From contig JAITEJ010000087.1 in NCBI GenBank assembly GCA_031282095.1, positions 1 through 10,947 of the forward strand: 10,947 nucleotides of DNA. Direction: 5' to 3'. A program made the position numbers and the translations under genes. Source of the stretch: Clostridiales bacterium. Lineage in GTDB: Bacteria > Bacillota_A > Clostridia > Christensenellales > CAG-917. Shown in pieces: positions 5,822 to 10,947 of this stretch. The notes under the pieces were generated by a model, which saw only the letters and a list, made by a program, of their open reading frames with translations, was not told the DNA's origin and made no database searches. How positions within the stretch are numbered: the stretch's first letter is position 1; every line of letters begins with the position of its first letter.

Positions 5822-8251
5822 TTACAGTATAATGTTTATTAAGCGTTTAGGCACCACTATGATCTTTTTCACCGCGGCGCCGCCTATAAGCTCTTTTACT
5901 TGAGGAGAAGCGAGCGCGAATTCTCTTACGCCGTTTTCATCTAGGTCGGACGCGACGTTAAGCCTTATTTTTACGCGGTTGTTTATCTGCACGGCTATCT
6001 CGACTTCGTCCAACGCCAACGCGCTTTCATCCGCTTTGGGGTAGGGCTGTTTAAACAGAGACACCGTGCCGCCCATAATCTCGTTCAGTTCCTCCGCGAA
6101 ATGCGGCGTCATGGGCGCAAGCAAAAGAATAAGGTCAAAAAGCGTATCCTTGAACACGGGATGCTTTTGCGCGGGGTTTCGATTGTCGTAAGCGTAAAGC
6201 GCGTTTGTAAGTTCCATCAGGCGCGCCACCGCGGTGTTGAAGCCGAACGCCTCCATATCGCGCGTGACGCTTTTTATCGCGGAATGCCTGACAAAGTTAA
6301 GTTCCTTTTCGTCTTTGCCGTATTCGGTTTTTGAACAATCGGCGTCCTTGGACTTCAATATCAGCCGTTCCGCGCGATCCATAAAGCGAACCGCCGATTC
6401 TATGCCCTTTTCGCTCCACGGCCCGCCCTCGATATACGAAAAACCGAACATGAGATACAGCCGTAAGGCGTCCGAGCCGAATTTGGAAACGGTATCGTCG
6501 GGAGAGACAACGTTGCCTAAGCTCTTCGACATTTTATTGCCGTCCGTCCCTAAAATGGTGCCTTGATGCACAAGCGACAGGAAAGGCTCACCGAAACTGA
6601 GATAGCCCATATCCCTAAGCGCCTTAGTGAAAAACCGCGCGTAAAGCAAATGCATACAAGCGTGTTCCGCGCCGCCGATGTATTTATCGACGGGTAGCAT
6701 TTTATTTATCCATTCGCTGTCGAACGCTTTTTTGTTGTTTTTGTTGTCGGGATAACGCAGGAAATACCATGAGGAACACACGAAAGTGTCCAGGGTGTCG
6801 GGGTCGCGCCGTGCGGGCGCGCCGCAAACGGGACACTTGACGTTCATAAATTCCTCGCATTTCAAAAGAGGCGACTTTCCGTCCGGCGTAAAATCGACGC
6901 GGTAAGGCAACGTCACCGGCAAATCCTTTTCGGGAACGGGGACGGTTCCGCAGTGCGGGCAATGAATGACGGGTATAGGCGCCCCCCAATAACGCTGACG
7001 GCTGACAAGCCAGTCGCGCAGACGGTAGTTGGTCTTAAGCTCCCCTTTGCCGCTTTTTTGAAGCTCTTCCACTATGGCGATTTTCGCTTCCGCCGTGGTC
7101 AGCCCGTCGAATTTGCCGCTGTTTACGTTGACGCCGTATTCCACGAACGGTAGGTCGTCCGAGCTTCCGTCCGCCGACTTAACCACGCGTTCTATAGGCA
7201 GACCGTATTTCCCGGCGAACACAAAATCACGCTCGTCGTGCGCGGGAACGCCCATAACCGCGCCCGTGCCGTAGCTCGCGAGCACGTAGTCCGCTATATA
7301 AACGGGAACCTTGCGTCCGTTGACGGGATTTATCGCATACGCTCCCGTGAAAACGCCGCTCTTTTCGCGCGCGGTTGACAAGCGGTCTATTTCCGCGACC
7401 TTACCCGTTTCGGCCGTATATTCCGCGACCGCCGCCGCGGCTTCCGCCGTCGTCAGTTCCTTGACGAGAGGATGCTCCGGCGCAAGCACCACGTAGCTGA
7501 CGCCGAAAAGCGTATCCGCGCGCGTGGTGAACACCTTAAATGACTGACCGCCTGTCGTCGAGAATTCTATTTCGCCGCCGTAGGATTTGCCTATCCAATT
7601 TTTTTGCATAAGCTTTGTCTTTTCCGGCCAGTCAAGCCCGTCAAGCCCGGAGAGGAGTTCCTCGGCGTATTCGGTTATCCTAAAGAACCATTGCGTCAAA
7701 TTTTTGCGCACCACGACGGCGCCGCAGCGCTCGCAGCAGCCGTCCTTTACCTGTTCGTTGGCAAGCACCGTCTGACAGGACGGACACCAGTTGACAGGGG
7801 CTTCCTTGCGGTACGCAAGCCCTTTTTTCAGCAGCTGCAAAAATATCCATTGCGTCCAGCGGTAATACTTCGGATCGGCGGTTATTACCTCGTAATCCCA
7901 ATCGTATGTCGCGCCGATCGCCTTAAGCTGCTTTTCCATCGTTCGGATGTTCTTGAACGTGCTGTCCTTAGGATGAATCCCCGTCTTAAGGGCGTAGTTT
8001 TCCGCGGGCAGACCGAATGCGTCGAAACCCATGGGATGAAACACCTCGAAGCCCTGCATTCTCTTAAAGCGCGCGTAGCTGTCCGATAAGCCGTAGTTGT
8101 ACCAATGACCTATATGCAGCTTTGCGCCGGAGGGATAGGAGAACATTTCAAGCACGTACTTTTTCTCGTCCGCTCTTTCGCGGTTAAATTTATACGCGTT
8201 ATCGTCCTTCCATCTTTTTTGCCACTTTTTTTCTATCTTCTTAAAGTCCAT
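5822..8251 (-). CDS. leuS: leucine--tRNA ligase
   Basis: LeuS charges tRNA-Leu and edits mischarged products; it is cytosolic and class I. From the ATG at 8251 it has 809 residues, the usual bacterial size. It shows [15 protein letters not shown] with HIGH at 46-49, a Cys-rich insertion (WCPSC then CCERC, about 155-176) that looks like a zinc knuckle, the CP1 editing domain (about 214-384, with [10 protein letters not shown] and [16 protein letters not shown]), and NKMSKSLGN with KMSKS at 573-577. An in-frame ATG at 8299 would add 16 residues (MRIQRG...), but proteins of this family begin at [11 protein letters not shown], so I prefer 8251 although its ribosome site (AGAGAG) is weak. The leader from the promoter at 8414-8442 is about 155 nt, has CTCCG/CGGAG and CGGG/CCCG hairpins, and shows no T-box core. 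The last codons are copied in the array downstream. Confidence 0.97.
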   Translation of the reverse strand: MDFKKIEKKWQKRWKDDNAYKFNRERADEKKYVLEMFSYPSGAKLHIGHWYNYGLSDSYARFKRMQGFEVFHPMGFDAFGLPAENYALKTGIHPKDSTFKNIRTMEKQLKAIGATYDWDYEVITADPKYYRWTQWIFLQLLKKGLAYRKEAPVNWCPSCQTVLANEQVKDGCCERCGAVVVRKNLTQWFFRITEYAEELLSGLDGLDWPEKTKLMQKNWIGKSYGGEIEFSTTGGQSFKVFTTRADTLFGVSYVVLAPEHPLVKELTTAEAAAAVAEYTAETGKVAEIDRLSTAREKSGVFTGAYAINPVNGRKVPVYIADYVLASYGTGAVMGVPAHDERDFVFAGKYGLPIERVVKSADGSSDDLPFVEYGVNVNSGKFDGLTTAEAKIAIVEELQKSGKGELKTNYRLRDWLVSRQRYWGAPIPVIHCPHCGTVPVPEKDLPVTLPYRVDFTPDGKSPLLKCEEFMNVKCPVCGAPARRDPDTLDTFVCSSWYFLRYPDNKNNKKAFDSEWINKMLPVDKYIGGAEHACMHLLYARFFTKALRDMGYLSFGEPFLSLVHQGTILGTDGNKMSKSLGNVVSPDDTVSKFGSDALRLYLMFGFSYIEGGPWSEKGIESAVRFMDRAERLILKSKDADCSKTEYGKDEKELNFVRHSAIKSVTRDMEAFGFNTAVARLMELTNALYAYDNRNPAQKHPVFKDTLFDLILLLAPMTPHFAEELNEIMGGTVSLFKQPYPKADESALALDEVEIAVQINNRVKIRLNVASDLDENGVREFALASPQVKELIGGAAVKKIIVVPKRLINIIL

Positions 8252-8413
8252 ATCCGCTCTCTTATGCGAACCGCGCGAATATCCGCGCTGAATCCGCATA
8301 CATTATTTCATTCTCGGATGCGGCGCCGCGTTCGCTCCGATTTCGGAGATTGCCGCGCGGGCGAATTACCCGTCTTAAATCCGTGTACGCCGCATTATTT
8401 TCCCAGTCTATAT

Positions 8414-8442
8414 ATTTTATATCTAAAGATATATAAAGTCAA
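8414..8442 (-). promoter_or_regulatory. sigma-A-type promoter for leuS
   Basis: On the minus strand TTGACT (8442-8437) and TAAAAT (8419-8414) are separated by exactly 17 bp, each matching consensus at five of six positions. The spacer is very AT-rich and holds an inverted repeat, TATATC-TTTA-GATATA, that runs up to the -10 box. It lies about 60 bp past the terminator of the upstream gene, so leuS probably starts a new transcription unit. The predicted start is near 8407, leaving about 155 nt of leader. Confidence 0.8.
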
Positions 8443-8502
8443 TTTATTATGCGGGACAAATACGTCTGCGCGATAAAAATAATGCTTAACGCGGCAAAAA
8501 AT

Positions 8503-8533
8503 TAAAAAAACACGGCGTATCGTCCGCGTTTTT
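8503..8533 (-). terminator. rho-independent terminator after the alkyltransferase gene
   Basis: On the minus strand AAAACGCGG pairs with CCGTGTTTT around the loop ACGATACG; the nine-pair stem includes one G-U pair and runs into seven T. It sits between the alkyltransferase gene and the leuS promoter, where a stop signal is expected. The plus-strand version has an A-C mismatch and is weaker. Confidence 0.75.
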
Positions 8534-8601
8534 ACCAATCAAACCGGGTGTTTTTTAAAACCGCTGAATTGACTGGGCTTTTTTAAGTCTTGAAAGCCTT
8601 A

Positions 8602-8829
8602 TATCCGAAAGGGTTATGTTTTTGCCTGCAAAGCTTTATTTATATGTACGTGAGCCGTTTTTGCGCGTCTGTCCCGCAGTCCCTGTTTTTGTCGATTAAA
8701 CCTCGCGCTCCTTAAAAAAATTAAAACGAATATTTCTTCACACGGCTCTTAAACCTTTATTTAATATCCGAAAAAGCCGTCTTTGCATAAAAAACCTTAT
8801 CTGTATCCGAAAAGGTTATGTTTTTGCAT
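8602..8829 (-). repeat. three partial copies of the alkyltransferase gene's 3' end
   Basis: The gene ends with the plus-strand word TATCCGAAAAGGTTATG plus TTTTTGCAT (8804-8829). A degenerate copy lies at 8765-8788 (TATCCGAAAAAGCCGTC then TTTGCAT), just past the stop, and a closer one at 8602-8625 (TATCCGAAAGGGTTATG then TTTTTGC). On the coding strand all keep GCAAAAAC or GCAAAGAC followed by CTTTTTCGG or CTTTCGGATA. Copies may also form weak CCTT/AAGG hairpins, and in the gene copy this is followed by six T, so it may help stop transcription. The rest of 8534-8796 is AT-rich and holds no gene I can support. Confidence 0.65.
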
Positions 8830-9147
8830 ATCAATCCTGCCGTCGTCATTAAACGTTACGCCCTCCGCCTCTAAACGCGCCCGCTGTTCGTCCTCTCCGC
8901 CGAACGCGAAGCCTTTGCACAGCCCGCCGTCTTTATAAACCGCGCGGTGGCAGGGGATGTGTTCGGGATCGGGATTGACGTGCAGAGCCCAACCGACTCC
9001 GCGCGCCGCGCGCGGCTTTCCGGCAAGCGCCGCTATTTGACCGTAACTCAGAACCTGTCCTCGCGGAATGCCCCGCACGACCTCGTATACGTTCTGAAAA
9101 AATGACGATGCGAAGCCGTCCTTAATTGTGCCGGGTTTATCATTCAT
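8797..9147 (-). CDS. short O6-alkylguanine-DNA alkyltransferase-like protein (MGMT family) with active-site Cys
   Basis: MGMT-family proteins bind DNA and, where the PCHR cysteine is present, take the alkyl group from O6-alkylguanine in a suicidal transfer. This protein has 116 residues: only the C-terminal DNA-binding/active-site domain, without the N-terminal RNase-H-like half of Ogt/AdaB (about 160-180 residues). It shows IPRGQVLSYGQIAALAG at 27-43 (recognition helix), the Arg-finger segment RAARGVGWALHVNP at 46-59, and IPCHRAV with Cys66. Because Cys replaces the Trp or Ala of alkyltransferase-like (ATL) proteins, real repair is possible. AAGG lies eight bases before the ATG. It sits 124 bp after the lipoprotein gene; TTCACT-16-TATATA there is a poor promoter candidate. 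Its 3' end is partly duplicated downstream. Confidence 0.9.
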   Translation of the reverse strand: MNDKPGTIKDGFASSFFQNVYEVVRGIPRGQVLSYGQIAALAGKPRAARGVGWALHVNPDPEHIPCHRAVYKDGGLCKGFAFGGEDEQRARLEAEGVTFNDDGRIDMQKHNLFGYR

Positions 9148-9235
9148 AAAATCTGCCTTGCGAAACGTTACTCACCATCCCGTATATATCCCGCAAAAAG
9201 ATAAAGTGAAACCATACTTGAAATTTTCTTTATTT

Positions 9236-9258
9236 AACCGTAAACGAGGTTTACCGTT
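9236..9258 (-). terminator. possible weak terminator or 3' hairpin after the lipoprotein gene
   Basis: GTAAAC and GTTTAC pair around a three-base loop, extended across a mismatch by AAC/GTT. It begins 14 bases past the stop of the lipoprotein gene. No T run follows on the minus strand (AAATAAAG), so it may only protect the 3' end, and read-through into the alkyltransferase gene is possible. Confidence 0.3.
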
Positions 9259-9271
9259 CTTAAAACGCGTC

Positions 9272-10417
9272 TTAAACGCGGTATATGACCGTTACGTTGG
9301 GGGAATCCAAGGTGCTGAGCTGAGCGGGCTTAAAAGTCTGCCAATCGGATCTGACGTTTATGTTATTGCTTTTCATGTCACGGATAATGCCGTCGTATTC
9401 GGCGGCGGTGAAATTCTTAAAAGACCATTTGCTCTGAGATAACCCTATCGTGCCGTCTATCACCGCGCCCAAAGCCGGCACAAGCTTTCCTCCGGGGAAT
9501 TCGCTTTCATACCGAACTTTCAGCATATACGCCGTCGCGCGCTTAACGCCCTTGACCGCGGAGGTCAGAATCGCGTCCGACGCGCCGCTTCTGTCCGTAT
9601 CCGATGCTATGACCGTCTTTTTAGCCGCGCCCGCGTTCAGCGCGTTTACGTCCGACGCGGCGGCCGCCACGCTTTCGTAAATCGAGCCGCCGGCGGCGAA
9701 AATCAACTCCGCGGGAGCCGTCGTTTCGGTAAACCATCCGACGGCGGTTTCCCTAACGGACGCCGCGGAAACTCCGGAACCGAAATATAAGAATTTTATG
9801 CTGACCGCTCCCGCGCCGCTTCTCGTAAGACCGAGAGCCGCCGCCGCCGCGTTAGCGCCCTGAATGAAGCCCCAACCGTAGAGCGCCACCGACGCGCCGC
9901 TGTCGCTGCCCATAAAGCCGAGATTGCGGTAACCCTCCTTAACGGCGGCATATCCCGCGGCGTAGCCCGCCTGTTCCGTGCGGAAAGGCACGGCGGCGAC
10001 GTTCATGACTTTCGGAGCGGCGTATTCGTCGAGGACGATAAATTTCACGCCGGGCTTAGTGCTTGCCACGGCGTCTATGACGTCGCGGAACGCGGGACCG
10101 TAGCACACGACCGTATCCGCGCCTCCCGCCAAGGCCGCTTCCAGTGCCGCCGTGCGTTTTGCCGAGGAAGAATCGTCGGGCATATACGTCTTATAGGACC
10201 TGTCCGTACCGTCGGCGTATTCTTTGACGCCTTCGAGAGCGGGCAAATTGAATAAAGGATCGCTTACGGACACGGGCGCGTATACAAGCGCTATGCCGCC
10301 CTTTTTAGGCGTTTCAACGGAAGCGGTTTCGCCGCCGAGAAAATCGCAAGCGGAAAACACCGTGACCCATATCGCCACCAATGCGCCGATTAAGGATAAT
10401 TTGACAGTTCTTTTCAT
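9272..10417 (-). CDS. BMP-family (Med/PnrA-like) substrate-binding lipoprotein
   Basis: BMP-family lipoproteins bind nucleosides or related solutes outside the membrane and pass them to an ABC importer; the ligand here cannot be read from sequence. From the ATG at 10417 it has 381 residues. A basic start (MKRTVK), a hydrophobic stretch (7-20) and VFSAC with Cys24 form a lipoprotein signal; Phe at -3 of the lipobox is unusual. Family features are IALVYAP near the mature start, the repeated beta-alpha pattern with GGADTVVCYGP, TEQAGYAAGYAAV, then LGFMGSDSGASVALYGWGFIQG, and KKTVIASDTDRSG. An ATG at 10429 also fits, but the AAAGGA site would be two bases away; for 10417 the distance is about 11. 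No permease or ATPase genes flank it, so its partners are elsewhere. It follows a long leader driven by the C-tract promoter. Confidence 0.88.
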   Translation of the reverse strand: MKRTVKLSLIGALVAIWVTVFSACDFLGGETASVETPKKGGIALVYAPVSVSDPLFNLPALEGVKEYADGTDRSYKTYMPDDSSSAKRTAALEAALAGGADTVVCYGPAFRDVIDAVASTKPGVKFIVLDEYAAPKVMNVAAVPFRTEQAGYAAGYAAVKEGYRNLGFMGSDSGASVALYGWGFIQGANAAAAALGLTRSGAGAVSIKFLYFGSGVSAASVRETAVGWFTETTAPAELIFAAGGSIYESVAAAASDVNALNAGAAKKTVIASDTDRSGASDAILTSAVKGVKRATAYMLKVRYESEFPGGKLVPALGAVIDGTIGLSQSKWSFKNFTAAEYDGIIRDMKSNNINVRSDWQTFKPAQLSTLDSPNVTVIYRV

Positions 10418-10463
10418 TTTCCCGCCCATCCTTTTGTAAAGAATAACCCCGCAACGCCGTACC

Positions 10464-10502
10464 GGCGCGCCTACGTATTTCCGTTTCGGAATACCGCGCG
10501 CC
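10464..10502 (-). promoter_or_regulatory. strong two-part hairpin in the lipoprotein leader
   Basis: GGCGCGC (10464-10470) pairs with GCGCGCC (10496-10502). Inside, GTATTTCCG pairs with CGGAATAC with one bulge around the loop TTT. A second AATACG at 10505-10510 could pair with CGTATT instead, so two mutually exclusive folds exist. It ends 46 bases before the start codon and no T run follows. It could be a regulatory leader structure; it matches no riboswitch class that I recognise. Confidence 0.45.
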
Positions 10503-10663
10503 CGAATACGTTTCGATTGCGATAAATGTCTTTATATTCGCCGCCTCTCGCTCCGCCTGATTTAACACACGACAGTCGAACGACCGTTATATTGTGATAT
10601 TATTTCGTTGTTGTTCCCTATCCCCGCTTCACCGATAATGTATGATTTTTCTCAAGGTTGTGT

Positions 10664-10771
10664 TCACGCCGCATAACCGCTTTCGAGCGATTCCGTGCGG
10701 TCGATTCTTCGGCGGGACGCCGTGCGTCTCGCGTTCATAAAAAACACGCTTATTAGTGTGTAAAATCGCAT
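10664..10771 (-). CDS. possible 35-codon leader ORF upstream of the lipoprotein
   Basis: The ORF starts at ATG 10771, with AAGG five bases upstream and only about 22 bases after the predicted transcript start, and reads MRFYTLISVFFMNARR..., ending SGYAA at TGA 10664. The first 12 residues are hydrophobic and the rest Arg-rich. A terminator-like hairpin (10739-10761) lies inside its early codons. It might be a leader peptide, but no amino-acid run points to attenuation by a specific tRNA. It has no similarity I recognise and may be non-coding. Confidence 0.25.
   Translation of the reverse strand: MRFYTLISVFFMNARRTASRRRIDRTESLESGYAA
10739..10761 (-). terminator. candidate attenuator hairpin near the start of the lipoprotein leader
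   Basis: On the minus strand ACACAC and GCGTGT face each other around TAATAA (five of six pairs) and are followed by six T. It would end transcripts about 50 nt after the predicted start. The stem is short and has one A-C mismatch, so at most a partial terminator is expected. Confidence 0.35.
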
Positions 10772-10799
10772 AATGACCTTAACGACCTTGATCACTAAT

Positions 10800-10828
10800 A
10801 TAATAACACGGCATTTTGCCCGTGTCAA
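10800..10828 (-). promoter_or_regulatory. near-consensus promoter with a palindrome in its spacer
   Basis: TTGACA (10828-10823) is a perfect -35 box and TATTAT (10805-10800) matches the -10 box at five of six, with exactly 17 bp between. The spacer and the end of the -35 box form the inverted repeat ACACGG-N8-CCGTGT (10806-10825), where a dimeric repressor could bind between the boxes. The first gene downstream is the lipoprotein, about 375 nt away. Upstream it touches the C18 tract and then AT-rich DNA (10847-10870) of the UP-element kind. Confidence 0.85.
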
Positions 10829-10846
10829 GGGGGGGGGGGGGGGGGG
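10829..10846 (-). repeat. homopolymer of 18 G (C18 on the coding strand) touching the -35 box
   Basis: Eighteen G in a row on the plus strand lie directly beside TGTCAA, the complement of the -35 box. Such tracts slip during replication and are known contingency loci. Here a change in length would move an AT-rich, UP-like segment relative to the promoter. The exact count may carry sequencing or assembly error. Confidence 0.9.
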
Positions 10847-10865
10847 TAAAAACAAAAATTTTTTT

Positions 10866-10914
10866 AAAAAGCCGTTTTTTAGCCTGTGGGCATTAATAAA
10901 TTGCAAAAAACGGC
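10866..10914 (-). terminator. terminator of a gene beyond the right edge
   Basis: A perfect ten-pair inverted repeat, GCCGTTTTTT with AAAAAACGGC (10871-10880 and 10905-10914), encloses a 24-base loop holding a small GCC-CACA-GGC hairpin. On the minus strand the stem is followed by TTTTT. It separates an unseen upstream gene from the C-tract promoter. Bases 10915-10947 hold no recognised feature. Confidence 0.7.
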
Positions 10915-10947
10915 GCAATATAGTAAAATTATACTAAAAGCCGATTT

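Noticed and set aside
10772..10918. Minus-strand extension containing six prolines, encoded by the C18 tract
   Set aside because: It would need a TTG start inside the terminator stem and would be read through the -35 and -10 boxes. The promoter reading explains the bases better.

Overview
The window reads as chromosomal DNA of a Clostridia-like Firmicute, probably an uncultured gut-type lineage. This is inference from gene content: a short-form HisG paired with HisZ and followed by hisD, Shine-Dalgarno sites of the AGGAGG type, near-consensus sigma-A promoters, and a zinc-ribbon/TIR/DUF6273-like relic. No rRNA or other lineage marker is present. Every supported gene lies on the minus strand, so transcription runs from high to low coordinates.

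Right end to left. At 10866-10914 there is a terminator for a gene beyond the right edge. An uninterrupted run of 18 G (18 C on the coding strand) follows at 10829-10846, touching a near-perfect promoter (TTGACA, 17 bp, TATTAT) whose spacer holds a palindrome. A leader of about 375 nt with two hairpins and a possible 35-codon ORF leads to a BMP-family (Med/PnrA-like) substrate-binding lipoprotein at 9272-10417. Next is a short O6-alkylguanine-DNA alkyltransferase-like protein (8797-9147), then a spacer with degenerate copies of that gene's 3' end and a terminator. A clear promoter (8414-8442) then drives leuS (5822-8251). serS (4001-5266) follows after a spacer of about 555 bp filled with tandem repeats. 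After another repeat array come a truncated zinc-ribbon gene (3088-3699) and the out-of-frame tail of a DUF6273-like domain. The histidine genes hisZ (1783-2904), hisG (1073-1696) and the 5' part of hisD (1-654) end the window.

Functionally, HisZ and HisG form the two-subunit ATP phosphoribosyltransferase that opens histidine synthesis, and HisD catalyses its last step. LeuS and SerS charge tRNAs. The lipoprotein probably supplies a nucleoside or similar solute to an ABC importer whose other parts are not in the window.

The most unusual feature is that five of the gene boundaries carry tandem or near-tandem duplications, four of which include the end or start of a neighbouring gene: hisG/hisD (90-bp units), hisZ/hisG (exact 94-bp period creating a 33-codon ORF), relic/serS (128-129-bp units copying a start codon), leuS/serS (about 100-bp units sharing the leuS 3' end) and the alkyltransferase gene/leuS spacer. 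The units have diverged by point changes, so they are not simple assembly stutter. The second notable feature is the C18 tract against the lipoprotein promoter, a candidate phase-variable switch.
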